Shown here in pieces: positions 17,675-25,403 of a DNA stretch of 64,000 nt. Within the stretch, counting starts at the first letter, position 1. Each line of letters starts with the position of its first letter. The notes below the pieces were generated by a model. The model did not search any database, had not been told where the DNA came from, and saw nothing but the letters and a program-made list of their open reading frames with translations. Position numbers and translations under genes: made by a program. Origin of the DNA: Thermococcus sp. (GTDB lineage Archaea > Methanobacteriota_B > Thermococci > Thermococcales > Thermococcaceae). The DNA lies in contig NZ_JALVAO010000060.1 of the NCBI RefSeq assembly GCF_027011145.1, positions 19,257 through 83,256 of the forward strand, read 5' to 3'.

Positions 17675-18055
17675 TCACATAATTCTGGAGTAGTAATGCC
17701 TTAGGACTATCTTAAGAATCGCCGTTAGAGCTAGGGTTATCGAGGAAGTAACGTAGATTCCTTTCCAAAATTGACTGTTCCTTGAGTTAAAAGACGAAAT
17801 AACTACTGTGATTGACATCATTATTATTAAAGCCTGAAGGGCTCTCCTTGATGCTGTCTCGTCTATTCTGAGCGTTCTCTCATCGTTAAAAACTATTCCC
17901 TCGCGCTCAAGCCACTCCGAGTATGAGAAAAGAGTTATCATCAATCCCACGAGAATCCCCAGCGCGAGAGAGGGGTTGTTGGAGAGAATTGCAATCGCAA
18001 GCAATGATCCTGCGATTCCTGTTATGAAGTAGTTTACAAGTTCTGCTCTCTTCAT
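17675..18055 (-). CDS. DUF2178 family membrane protein
   Basis: A 126-residue protein with four predicted helices (about 8-25, 28-45, 75-92 and 100-117). The acidic cytoplasmic loop [20 protein letters not shown] contains the conserved DER motif of DUF2178. Such proteins usually accompany small XRE regulators. ATG at 18055 follows GGTGATAAG. It is the first gene of the five-gene operon running down to 15073. Confidence 0.82.
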   Translation of the reverse strand: MKRAELVNYFITGIAGSLLAIAILSNNPSLALGILVGLMITLFSYSEWLEREGIVFNDERTLRIDETASRRALQALIIMMSITVVISSFNSRNSQFWKGIYVTSSITLALTAILKIVLRHYYSRIM

Positions 18056-18066
18056 CTTATCACCAT

Positions 18067-18098
18067 GTAAAGTTTCCTTCACGTAAAGCTTCCTTTAC
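18067..18098. promoter_or_regulatory. Tandem dyad operator of the XRE/ABC exporter operon
   Basis: Two directly abutting 16-base dyads are seen: GTAAAGTTTCCTTCAC (18067-18082) and GTAAAGCTTCCTTTAC (18083-18098). Each is a GTAAAG/CTTTAC inverted repeat around a four-base spacer, the first with one mismatch. They sit between the TATA box (18101-18109) and the start codon at 18055, covering the expected transcription start. This placement is ideal for repression by the dimeric XRE protein of the same operon. Confidence 0.7.
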
Positions 18099-18100
18099 AT

Positions 18101-18110
18101 CCTTATAAGC
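18101..18110 (-). promoter_or_regulatory. TATA element of the XRE/ABC exporter operon
   Basis: On the minus strand GCTTATAAGG lies about 50 bases before the start at 18055. A transcription start about 25 bases downstream falls within the operator dyads. Confidence 0.5.
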
Positions 18111-18123
18111 CTTGCCCCCAAAG

Positions 18124-18133
18124 TTTTTTAAAT
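18124..18133 (+). promoter_or_regulatory. TATA element of the tRNA-Leu gene
   Basis: TTTTTTAAAT is centred about 28 bases before the first base of the tRNA, the expected spacing for an archaeal promoter. It is back to back with the promoter of the exporter operon. Confidence 0.55.
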
Positions 18134-18156
18134 CGAGGATTGAAACTCAAAACCGC

Positions 18157-18244
18157 GCGGGGGTAGCCGAGCCTGGCCAAAGGCGCGGGATTTAGGGTCC
18201 CGTCCCGTAGGGGTTCCCGGGTTCAAATCCCGGCCCCCGCACCA
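18157..18244 (+). tRNA. tRNA-Leu (anticodon UAG), CCA encoded
   Basis: The 88-base gene folds as a class II tRNA. The acceptor stem is GCGGGGG with CCCCCGC, and the anticodon stem CGGGA/TCCCG encloses loop TTTAGGG with anticodon TAG. A variable arm (CCGTAGGGG region) and a T arm CCGGGTTCAAATCCCGG follow. The 3' ACCA (discriminator plus CCA) is encoded. No intron was seen. It reads CUA and, by wobble, other CUN leucine codons. Confidence 0.95.
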
Positions 18245-18519
18245 TAAGAAACTTTTCCCAAAAGTTTCATCGCTGGCGAAAGGTAGGTGTCTCTTCTATA
18301 ATAAATTCTGAAAAGGCTTTTTATCCTCCTTACCCTTCTGAGGAGTGTTTTACTGTCTAAAGCGCTCCTTGGGAGCCAAAAAGGTTAAAACTGTTTGGAG
18401 GAGTTATCTTGGGTCAGATCCTTTGTAACTTGCTTTTTAGTAATGCACGACTAACTACTGTCCCTTAATTTGGAGTAAGGCACTCTTCAGAGACCTCCAA
18501 AAGCCAAAACAAAGTTTTT
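18245..18519. other. 275-base intergenic region after tRNA-Leu
   Basis: No gene is visible. It holds a perfect nine-base hairpin right after the tRNA (18248-18268), a second small hairpin GCTCC/GGAGC at 18364-18376, and several A/T-rich stretches. No box C/D or obvious promoter-gene pair was found. Confidence 0.5.
18248..18268 (+). terminator. Hairpin immediately downstream of tRNA-Leu
   Basis: GAAACTTTT, three C, then AAAAGTTTC forms a perfect nine-base-pair stem with a three-base loop, starting four bases after the encoded CCA. It could help termination or 3' processing of the tRNA transcript. Archaeal termination usually needs only T-runs, so the role is tentative. Confidence 0.4.
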
Positions 18520-18951
18520 TCATTCTCCAATGAGCCTCGTGTGCTCCTGCTTGATACAGCGGTGGGTGACGGCTATTAGGCCGGCCTCTCTGGCCCTCTT
18601 AAATGCCTCTCTGTCGTAAGTTCCGAACTGGAACCACACGACCTTTGCTCCCTTCTTTATCGCCTGCTCGACGTAGTCCCGCGTGAGTTCCGGTCTCACG
18701 AAGAGGTCTACTATCTCAACTTCGTCCGGAATGTCAAGCACGCTCGGATAGCACTTCCTTCCAAGGACTTCTGAATAGCGCGGGTTAACGGGGTAAACCT
18801 CGTAGCCCTTCTCGATTAGATAGCGCATAACCTCATTTGAATCCCTCTCCGGTTTTGGCGATGCCCCAACGAGGGCAATTTTCCGGTATTTCGTCAGAAT
18901 CTCCCTCACATCGTCGTCGGTCAGCTTGTCAACGGGGATTATCCTAACCAT
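18520..18951 (-). CDS. CoA-binding (Rossmann-fold) protein, YccU-like
   Basis: A 143-residue single-domain CoA_binding protein with IALVGASPKPERDSNEVMRYL near residues 25-45, YPVNPRYSEVLG and KVVWFQFGTYDREA. This resembles the N-terminal CoA-binding module of acyl-CoA synthetases/succinyl-CoA ligases, but alone. The ligand or partner is unknown. ATG at 18951 follows GGTGGTGAT. Confidence 0.85.
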   Translation of the reverse strand: MVRIIPVDKLTDDDVREILTKYRKIALVGASPKPERDSNEVMRYLIEKGYEVYPVNPRYSEVLGRKCYPSVLDIPDEVEIVDLFVRPELTRDYVEQAIKKGAKVVWFQFGTYDREAFKRAREAGLIAVTHRCIKQEHTRLIGE

Positions 18952-19015
18952 AGTATCACCACCATAGGTTTGGGAAGGAGTTTAAAGCGTTGGCGGAAAC
19001 TTCTACCGATGGGTC

Positions 19016-19450
19016 ATGCTCTACGAGGAAACGCTCTACTCCCGGTGGATAATTGTGCTCCTCGTCCCGCCGTTGGTGGCAATGGCCACCGGCCTCTACC
19101 TGAGCGTCTCACACGGCGAGGGAGTCGAGATAATGGCCATCGCCATGGGCCTCACCGTTGCTGTCGTCCTTGAGGTTATGGCAATTAGGATAAGGATTTA
19201 CGAGGACAGGATTCTCATAACCGGTTACCTCGGCTTCATGATTCGGAAGACCGTCAGGCTCGGTGAAATCGAGTGGTTTGCCGTCAGGGAGGGCTGGATG
19301 CGCTGTTATGGCACGATCCACTTCACTCTGCCCGCCAGGGGCTGCGTTGTGCTGAGGCAGAAAAAGGGTCGGACGGTTTCCTTCACGACGAATAATCCCG
19401 ACGAGGTGGCGCGGGTTCTCGTTTCGCTGGGCGTTCCACGAGGAGCGTAG
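19016..19450 (+). CDS. Hypothetical membrane protein with PH-like C-terminal domain
   Basis: A 144-residue protein with two N-terminal helices (about 11-30 and 38-58) followed by a beta-rich segment (IRIYEDRILITGYLG, RLGEIEWFAVREG, VVLRQKKGRTVSFTTNNPDEVARVL). That pattern resembles bacterial PH-domain (DUF304-like) membrane proteins. Function is unknown. The 3' end overlaps the convergent NfeD-like gene by 68 bases, one of the longest overlaps in the window. Confidence 0.65.
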   Translation: MLYEETLYSRWIIVLLVPPLVAMATGLYLSVSHGEGVEIMAIAMGLTVAVVLEVMAIRIRIYEDRILITGYLGFMIRKTVRLGEIEWFAVREGWMRCYGTIHFTLPARGCVVLRQKKGRTVSFTTNNPDEVARVLVSLGVPRGA

Positions 19451-19823
19451 TCCCATCCACCCCCACAACCTTAACCCTCTCCCCCGCTTTTGCGATTCCG
19501 TTAACGCACTCGGCCCGCCACAGCTCGCCGTCGAGCTTGACGGTTCCCCTGGGGGTCAAATCCTCAATGACCCTCGCTTCCCGGCCTATCAGAGCCTCGG
19601 CTCCCGTTGAGGACTTTTTCTCAAGGCCTCCCCCGAGGACGTACGGCGCTATTAGAATGTCCTTGATTAACAGAACTCCCAGAATCAGCCCAGTAATTGG
19701 TAGGGGCACGTCTATCCCAACCGCGGGCAGAACAGCGAGCAGGACGACCGCCACTATTATCTCATCGGCGGTCAGTGCTATGAATTTGAGAATCCTTCCG
19801 CTCACTCCCGACCTTCCAGCCAT
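19383..19823 (-). CDS. NfeD-like membrane protein (DUF2118/OB-fold C-terminus)
   Basis: About 146 residues: two N-terminal helices (about 18-36 and 42-60), then an OB-fold-like domain with GREARVIEDLTPRGTVKLDGELW and a VKVVGVDGTTLLVE ending. This is the soluble module of NfeD proteins that often pair with stomatin-like proteases, but none is adjacent. A GTG at 19829 is an alternative start. The 5' end overlaps the upstream metallopeptidase gene by about 22 bases. Confidence 0.8.
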   Translation of the reverse strand: MAGRSGVSGRILKFIALTADEIIVAVVLLAVLPAVGIDVPLPITGLILGVLLIKDILIAPYVLGGGLEKKSSTGAEALIGREARVIEDLTPRGTVKLDGELWRAECVNGIAKAGERVKVVGVDGTTLLVERPAKREPAPPRRDYSS

Positions 19824-20449
19824 CTCCACCCCTCGTTTACCTCAATTATCCCCCACCAGCGCCTCAGTTTCCTCCTCGCCCTTTCGTAGTCGGGGTAAAA
19901 TCTCCCAACGAGGGCCCAGAACTCGCGGGAGTGGTTGAGGTGCCTCAGGTGTGCCAGTTCGTGGATTACAACATAACCGATTAGGTCCTCCGGTAGCGCG
20001 ACGAGACGGAGGTTAAAGCTCAGGTTTCCCCTGCCTGAACAGCTCGCCCACTTCGTCCTCTGGTTCCTTATGTAGATTTTCCCGGGTGAAACGCCCATGA
20101 GAATGGAGTAGAAGGCTATCTTGGGACTTAACTTATCCCTCAGGAGCCCTTTAAGGGCACTTCTGGCCCTTTCCCTTTCCTTCGGCAGGACGAGCCTTTC
20201 TTCCTCCAGTTCCAGCGTTCCAACGTTATCAAGCTTGAGCTCGTAGAACTTTCCTAAGAGCGGAAACCCACGGCCGGCCTCTTTCCTCACCTCTTCGAGC
20301 TCCGCCAGCCGGTTTCGCAACCAGCGTTCGTGCTTCCTCAGAAAGGCCTCAACGTCAAAACCCTCCGGTGCCGTAACTACAACCCTGCCGTCGGGCTTTA
20401 TTTCAAGCCTCGCGTATCTGACGGGCCTCCTTCGAACCTCGACCTCCAT
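19802..20449 (-). CDS. YgjP-like zinc metallopeptidase (DUF45)
   Basis: A 215-residue protein with the catalytic zinc motif HELAHLRHLNHS in the C-terminal third, preceded by RNQRTKWASCSGRGNLSFNLRL, the DUF45/WLM-type signature. The N-terminus is a beta-rich domain (YARLEIKPDGRVVVTAPEG). The bacterial relative YgjP is associated with type I restriction systems or peptide processing; the substrate here is unknown. ATG at 20449 follows GGGTGG. Confidence 0.85.
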   Translation of the reverse strand: MEVEVRRRPVRYARLEIKPDGRVVVTAPEGFDVEAFLRKHERWLRNRLAELEEVRKEAGRGFPLLGKFYELKLDNVGTLELEEERLVLPKERERARSALKGLLRDKLSPKIAFYSILMGVSPGKIYIRNQRTKWASCSGRGNLSFNLRLVALPEDLIGYVVIHELAHLRHLNHSREFWALVGRFYPDYERARRKLRRWWGIIEVNEGWRWLEGRE

Positions 20450-20460
20450 TGAACCACCCG

Positions 20461-21093
20461 TTACCACGCTGTTTGGAGCAGACCTCCGCCGTAGGCGAGC
20501 CACAGGAGGAATGCAGTGGCAAAGGGGACTGTGAACTCGTCGTAGGCCGAGCGCAGGGGGAGACTCTCGATTAGAGTCGCGATAAACGCCACCCCAAAGA
20601 TTAAGTTCCAGTTAGGGTCCACTGAAAGAACTCTGTGCGCTCCCCAGAGTGCGAGGGCCGAAACGAGGAACATCGTCGCGCTTCCAACGAGCGTTTTTCG
20701 CCTGTTCCAGGGAATCCTCGGCCCGCCAACGGTCTGACCGACGATGGCGTTAAAGCAGTCGCCGAAAGTTGAAACCCACAGCGCGGACAGTGCCATGAGC
20801 TTTGGAAATACCGTGCATATAATTCCCATCGTTGTCCAGAAGAGGAAGCTACCCATGAAGTTGTCCATCTCATCTTCCCTTGCCATCGTTTTATAACTCA
20901 AATCCGCTATCGGCACGGTGAACTTCCATCCCCTGAGCAGTTTCAGATGCTGTAGGGTGTAGAGAAAGGCCAGCGACCAGACGACGAGTAGAGTAACCCA
21001 TTTCGGCGTGAACAGTATTATTGGAGCACCTAAAATTCCCGGCGAAACGTGCCAGAGCTTTCTAACCAGCTCTCTTCGTGAAATGCGGTTCAT
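20461..21093 (-). CDS. Polyprenol/diacylglycerol kinase or phosphatidate cytidylyltransferase family membrane protein
   Basis: A 210-residue protein with about six helices. The N-terminal ELVRKLWHVSPGI and the ALWVSTFGDCFNAIVGQTVGGPRIPWNRRKTLVGS block are typical of the SEC59/DGK1/CdsA-like family that phosphorylates dolichol or diacylglycerol. It may phosphorylate a polyprenol for archaeal N-glycosylation. ATG at 21093 follows GGTGAAATC. It lies 11 bases upstream of the metallopeptidase gene. Confidence 0.75.
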   Translation of the reverse strand: MNRISRRELVRKLWHVSPGILGAPIILFTPKWVTLLVVWSLAFLYTLQHLKLLRGWKFTVPIADLSYKTMAREDEMDNFMGSFLFWTTMGIICTVFPKLMALSALWVSTFGDCFNAIVGQTVGGPRIPWNRRKTLVGSATMFLVSALALWGAHRVLSVDPNWNLIFGVAFIATLIESLPLRSAYDEFTVPFATAFLLWLAYGGGLLQTAW

Positions 21094-21182
21094 GATTTCA
21101 CCTTTAATTGGTGGGGAAAGGGATATTTATCGTTTTCTTTCGTGGCGATAACTATAAAAGTGCATAATCTATACCGCCATGT

Positions 21183-21887
21183 ATGCGGGTAACATTTGAG
21201 CGTATTGTTGTAGTAGACGGGACCCCTGAAAAGTTGAAAAAGTTTCTGGAGGAGAACACTTTCGTTTACTGGGTTGAGGGTCTAAATGAAGAGGTATGGA
21301 AGCTTGCACCAAAGTTCATTGGAGAGCGGTATGAGCGTCATTTTTACCTTGTAGATTTTGAGGGCAGGAGTTTCCTACTAGCCTCGACGGTTCCCCTTAA
21401 GCTTCCCGTTCTCGGTAACCGGGTTGCTAAGTTCGAAGGAAGCAGAAAAGCCGTCGCGAAAAGAGTTATGTTACACTTTCTCGACCCATTTAGGAGGTTC
21501 GTTCGGCTTCAGAAGAGCGCGGACATAGGGATTAAGCGGGTTCTCTACTTGGCGGTCCTCTATGCCATCTTCCTCTGGTTCAGCCCATATCTTTTGCTCG
21601 TCATCGTTCCTATAACTCTACTTGAGTTCGTACCTGGCAATACCAAGGTCGTGGTTAGAGATGGCGGTGACCTGAGAGTGCTTGCAAGAGAAAAACGAGC
21701 TCTATGGGCTCGTGAATTTTTGATTGGCGCATGGCTCATAGTAATAGGGGTCGCCATGAATCTGTATCGGGCTTATAGGGGAGAGGGGAGTATGGAAGAT
21801 GCAATATTCTTGAGCGGGCTTCTCATAGGTATTGCCTTTGATAGTTATTTGAAGTTTCGGAAGAAGTTTTCTCAACAATCGCTATAA
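21183..21887 (+). CDS. Hypothetical membrane protein
   Basis: A 234-residue protein with a soluble N-terminal domain (about 1-120) and four predicted helices in the C-terminal half: two around 123-150, two around 183-220. No family was recognised. A TATA-like ACTATAAAAG near 21150 and the ATG at 21183 suggest a nearly leaderless message. The 3' end overlaps the convergent glycerate kinase gene by 65 bases. Confidence 0.6.
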   Translation: MRVTFERIVVVDGTPEKLKKFLEENTFVYWVEGLNEEVWKLAPKFIGERYERHFYLVDFEGRSFLLASTVPLKLPVLGNRVAKFEGSRKAVAKRVMLHFLDPFRRFVRLQKSADIGIKRVLYLAVLYAIFLWFSPYLLLVIVPITLLEFVPGNTKVVVRDGGDLRVLAREKRALWAREFLIGAWLIVIGVAMNLYRAYRGEGSMEDAIFLSGLLIGIAFDSYLKFRKKFSQQSL

Positions 21888-23178
21888 CCATGGAGTTCAC
21901 ATTCGTCCCCGTCGGTCCTGTCTTGAGGAGCGCTCCAACTTTCTTGAGAGCATGGTAGGAGTCGTGCTCCTTCAATGTCTTTTCAACGTCTATTCCTGCA
22001 TCTTCAAGCTTCCCGAGTGTTTTTCCATCAACTATTCCGCCGGCTACCTCCGTAGGTCCGTCGGTTCCGTCGGTGTCAAAAGCCACCACCGTCGCGTTCA
22101 GTCCTGCTATCTTTCTCGCTATGCTGAGTGCGAACTCCTGATTTGGACCGCCCAATCCTTTTGAATCGCCAACCGTTACCGTCCACTCTCCCCCGAAGAC
22201 CATGAGAGCTGGCCTTTTCAGGGGTCTGTCCTTTTTTGCGATTTCTTCCACTATAGAGCCCACTGCAAGTGCAATTTCCCTTGCTTCACCCTCAAGCGTC
22301 GTTGCCATGACCGCGGAATTAAACCCGAGTTCTCTGGCCTTCTCCACAACGGCCTCGCAGGCTTTTTCGTTGTCGGCGATTATGAAGTTGTGAACGTTTG
22401 GAAGGCTCTTGGGAGTTTCCTCGACCAGGCCTTTAAGTCCCATTTCTATGTGTTCTCGAACGGACTCGGGTAGCTTCTCCCAGATGCCTCTCTTAACCAG
22501 AATCTCGTAGGCATCTCTGTATGTTGTTGGGTCCGGTGCCGTTATCCCTGAGGCTATTGAACTCACATCGTTCCCAATAACGTCCGAGATAATCAGGCTA
22601 ATCACCGTTCCCTTTACAGCCTTTGCAAGTCTTCCTCCTTTAACCCTGGAGATGTGTTTTCTTACGGTGTTTATCTCCCTTATTGTTGCTCCACTCCTCA
22701 GGAGGAGTTCATTCGTAATTTTCAAGTCGTTCAGGCTTATATCCCCTGCGGGATACACAAAGAGGGCACTACCTCCCCCCGAAATCAGCGTGAGGAGTAT
22801 ATCCTCCTTTTTCACATTTTTTGCCAGTTCCAGCCCTAGTTTCCCGGCCAAAAGGGAGTTCTCATCGGGGACGGGGTGTCCAGCCTCGATTACCCTGACT
22901 CCCTTAGGACAGCCATCTGTGTAGCCGTATTTCGTCACCACAAGGGACTTCTCAATCATCTCCTCAGGAAGAACGTCGAAAAGGGCTCTGGCCATTTTGC
23001 AGGATGCCTTTCCGATGGCCAGGACGTGAACTTTTCCCTTAATCTTGAATTCGGTTTCTTTTACTCTTAGTTTTCCCTCTTTGAACGTCAGAGAACGCTT
23101 AACCGCCAAGTACGGGTCTGCTGACTCCAGTGCTTTTCTAATGAGCTCAAACATGATGTTGGTCTTTTCTCCTCTCAT
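21823..23178 (-). CDS. Glycerate 2-kinase (MOFRL family)
   Basis: A 451-residue enzyme of the MOFRL/GckA family, converting D-glycerate to 2-phosphoglycerate with ATP; it belongs to the modified Entner-Doudoroff/glycerate branch of hyperthermophilic archaea. Hallmarks are LTLISGGGSALF (about 138-149), INTVRKHISRVKGGRLAKA (about 175) and the C-terminal GGEWTVTV, GLGGPNQEFAL and DTDGTDGPTEVAGG. An in-frame ATG at 23154 giving MFELIRKALESADPYLA is an alternative start. A TATA-like TTTTTAAACA at about 23200 would make the 23178 start leaderless. Confidence 0.9.
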   Translation of the reverse strand: MRGEKTNIMFELIRKALESADPYLAVKRSLTFKEGKLRVKETEFKIKGKVHVLAIGKASCKMARALFDVLPEEMIEKSLVVTKYGYTDGCPKGVRVIEAGHPVPDENSLLAGKLGLELAKNVKKEDILLTLISGGGSALFVYPAGDISLNDLKITNELLLRSGATIREINTVRKHISRVKGGRLAKAVKGTVISLIISDVIGNDVSSIASGITAPDPTTYRDAYEILVKRGIWEKLPESVREHIEMGLKGLVEETPKSLPNVHNFIIADNEKACEAVVEKARELGFNSAVMATTLEGEAREIALAVGSIVEEIAKKDRPLKRPALMVFGGEWTVTVGDSKGLGGPNQEFALSIARKIAGLNATVVAFDTDGTDGPTEVAGGIVDGKTLGKLEDAGIDVEKTLKEHDSYHALKKVGALLKTGPTGTNVNSMVIAIVEKTSSETSNNYQRQYL

Positions 23179-23208
23179 GGTGAGAGGTTTGAAAAAAGTG
23201 TTTAAAAA

Positions 23209-23877
23209 TCAGTCGAGCATAGCCAAAACCTTGTCGACCTCGTTCGAAACCTCAATGTCAAAGAGATGTATCGTCGGCAGGAGCCACCAGAGGCGGTAGT
23301 TGTGAGTCTTGTCTTCCTCGCCGTAGTACTGGAAGACGAACCTTCCAAAGCCCGTCATGTCGCGGTGTATGTCCCTGACTTCCCTGATTACGCGCCTGAC
23401 CTTCGGCGGGTACTCCTCGTATGGGAGGGGAATGCTCTTGACGAAAACCCTGTCCTTGAAGAAGTCCGTTGTAAGACCAACGCTACCCACGTGCTTTTCG
23501 AGCTGGTTGAACTTCTTGGCCGTCCAGAAGCGGTGGAGAATTATCCTAGGATCCTCCTTAGCTAGGGGGAAGTTGCCTTCCTCAGTATCGAGCCAGAACT
23601 CAAGGTAGGGCTGGCCCCTCTCTATGATTATCCTTGCCAAGAGTCTGGCGTTCTTCGGTATTTCCTTCTGGGTCTCGCTTATGTGGTACTCCTTGCCGTC
23701 TTGGGTGTAGGTTTCGCCTTCTTCTCTCGTTCCAGCCCTTGAGACGAAGTACGCTTCCTTTCCATCTATGGTTCCAAGGTGTAGGTCGTAGCCCCAGGCT
23801 TTCAAATCCTTGAACTTGAACCTCCTCTCAGCCGGAACTACTCCGGTGTTCTCAACTATGTAGTAGCCCTCAAGCAT
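23209..23877 (-). CDS. Conserved hypothetical protein
   Basis: A 222-residue soluble protein rich in aromatic and charged residues (for example GRFVFQYYGEEDKTHNYRLWWLLPT). It is unlike any named family I know, but well formed and preceded by GAGGTG. ATG at 23877 is preferred to the GTG at 23886, which overlaps the ribosome-binding site. It is co-directional with glycerate kinase but separated by a promoter-like A/T stretch. Confidence 0.6.
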   Translation of the reverse strand: MLEGYYIVENTGVVPAERRFKFKDLKAWGYDLHLGTIDGKEAYFVSRAGTREEGETYTQDGKEYHISETQKEIPKNARLLARIIIERGQPYLEFWLDTEEGNFPLAKEDPRIILHRFWTAKKFNQLEKHVGSVGLTTDFFKDRVFVKSIPLPYEEYPPKVRRVIREVRDIHRDMTGFGRFVFQYYGEEDKTHNYRLWWLLPTIHLFDIEVSNEVDKVLAMLD

Positions 23878-23913
23878 TTTCTTCACCTCAAGTAAATAAA
23901 AGTGTTGAGACTT

Positions 23914-24342
23914 TTAAGCTTTTTCCTCATCTATTATGAGCTCCACGGTGACCTCGGTTTCCGGATTTTGGAGGAGCTCTACGAGCTCTCTCTTCAGGTC
24001 CCTGGCGGATTTATTGGCCCTTATGGCCAATGTCCTTCCGTCTATGTAGTCGCTCTTCCTTATCACCATCGAGATTGGGCTTTCGAGCTTTAGATCCGGA
24101 CTTCCGTAGGCGGTTACTTCATCTTCAACGTCTCCGGCCCTAATCACTATTTTCAGTTTGGCTCCCCTCTTCAGGGCCTCTTTGAATTCCTCTCTAAGGT
24201 CTTTCAGGGCCTTATCAGCTGAAACGCAGATTATGCAGTCTCCTCTCGGAGTGAGGAAGTCCTCGGTGGTTATCTCCAGTGTCGAGCGGTGCGTTGCCCT
24301 GACGTTTTCATGCCCCCTGCAGTGTATTATTTCCACGAGCAT
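23914..24342 (-). CDS. DUF371 family protein
   Basis: A 142-residue archaeal protein with the family's N-terminal [20 protein letters not shown] motif and the [17 protein letters not shown] helix. Function is unknown. No ribosome-binding site is seen; a TATA-like TTTTATAGG about 25 bases upstream indicates a leaderless transcript. It is divergent from the S17e gene. Confidence 0.85.
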   Translation of the reverse strand: MLVEIIHCRGHENVRATHRSTLEITTEDFLTPRGDCIICVSADKALKDLREEFKEALKRGAKLKIVIRAGDVEDEVTAYGSPDLKLESPISMVIRKSDYIDGRTLAIRANKSARDLKRELVELLQNPETEVTVELIIDEEKA

Positions 24343-24468
24343 GGGTTCAGCTTTTCTTTGCCCTATAAAACCCTTGGGTTTTCCATCGGTTGCCCACGGG
24401 TGGGAAAACTTTTAAAAGATGCCCTTGATTTGAGATACGGCCACAGTGTCAGAGTAGAGGTGGTGGAG

Positions 24469-24672
24469 ATGGGAAACATAAAACAAGCTTTCATCAAGAG
24501 GACCGCTCGCGAACTCTTTGACAGGTATCCGGACAAGTTCACGAGGGACTTTGAGCACAACAAGAAAATGGTTCAGGAGCTCACCAACGTTACGAGCAAG
24601 ACCATCAGAAACAGGATTGCTGGCTACATAACCCGGCTCGTTAGGATGAAGGAAGAGGGCAAAATCCTTTAA
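24469..24672 (+). CDS. rps17e: 30S ribosomal protein S17e
   Basis: A 67-residue basic ribosomal protein. The N-terminus [24 protein letters not shown] appears in two conserved pieces, followed by [17 protein letters not shown], diagnostic for S17e. ATG at 24469 follows GAGGTGGTGGAG; longer upstream extensions are not credible. A TATA-like ACTTTTAAAAG lies about 60 bases upstream. Confidence 0.95.
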   Translation: MGNIKQAFIKRTARELFDRYPDKFTRDFEHNKKMVQELTNVTSKTIRNRIAGYITRLVRMKEEGKIL

Positions 24673-24699
24673 CGGCCCTCTTTATTCTCTACCCGCTTC

Positions 24700-25293
24700 C
24701 TAAAAGTCGTTCAGGTCTTCCATTATCTTTCTCGGGAGCCTCGGGCCGAGTTCTCTCATGAGCCTCTCGAATTCCCTCTCGTTCTCCTGGGCTATCCTTC
24801 TAAGGAGGTTCTCTATGTAGGTCTCCACGAGCAGTCTGACTTCCTCGAGCTCTTGCTTGGTTTTCATAACCTCATCGACTCGCCTCTCAATCTCGTTAAG
24901 GAACTGGATTAGCTCGTTTATTTTGGTCTCCACGGGTTCGGTGGACTTTATGAGTTGCCTCGCCTGGGCGTATTCAGCGGTTTGCCTCGGCTTCTTTGGT
25001 TCGTACATTTCGGTGCCAAAGGTGTAGGGCGTCAAGAGGACCTCCAGCCTAAAGCCACGCTTTATGGTGTAGTATTTCCTCGGCCTTCCGCGTGGTATCT
25101 TTTCCGTTCTGCCCTCTATGAGTCCCGCTCTCTCGAGGATTCGAAGGTGTTCTAAGACGGCCTTTTGACCCACGCCGAGTTCCTGACTGAGCTCGCTCAC
25201 GAAGTAGGGCCTCTTGGTGAGAAGGATGAGAATCCTACGCCTGGTTTCATTCCCCAGTATGTCCAGCAACTTACCCATCTCGCTCGATTCCAT
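24700..25293 (-). CDS. phr: ArsR-type heat-shock transcriptional regulator Phr
   Basis: A 197-residue winged-helix repressor. The N-terminal DNA-binding domain (GNETRRRILILLTKRPYFVS, then GQKAVLEHLRILERAGLIEG and PRGRPRKYY) is very close to the Pyrococcus furiosus Phr sequence as I recall it. The C-terminal half is a long coiled coil for dimerisation. Phr represses hsp20, an AAA+ ATPase and its own gene at normal temperatures. GGGAGGTGAG precedes the ATG at 25293. The position near RuBisCO matches the T. kodakarensis arrangement. A palindrome over the predicted transcription start supports autoregulation. Confidence 0.82.
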   Translation of the reverse strand: MESSEMGKLLDILGNETRRRILILLTKRPYFVSELSQELGVGQKAVLEHLRILERAGLIEGRTEKIPRGRPRKYYTIKRGFRLEVLLTPYTFGTEMYEPKKPRQTAEYAQARQLIKSTEPVETKINELIQFLNEIERRVDEVMKTKQELEEVRLLVETYIENLLRRIAQENEREFERLMRELGPRLPRKIMEDLNDF

Positions 25294-25311
25294 ACTCTCA
25301 CCTCCCTTTCC

Positions 25312-25344
25312 CTAACCTTAGGTTAGAAAATAGTCTTTAAACCT
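25312..25344 (-). promoter_or_regulatory. phr promoter with a 15-base palindrome
   Basis: On the minus strand a TATA-like GGTTTAAAGAC (about 25334-25344) precedes the perfect dyad CTAACCTAAGGTTAG (25312-25326), which covers the expected transcription start about 20-30 bases before the ATG at 25293. Known Phr regulation works by binding over the transcription start, so this is a candidate auto-operator. Confidence 0.5.
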
Positions 25345-25403
25345 TTTTCGGTCTAAAGCTGAGTTTAAAAATGGTTGTTGCCTATGTAAACTTGGTGATT
25401 GTC

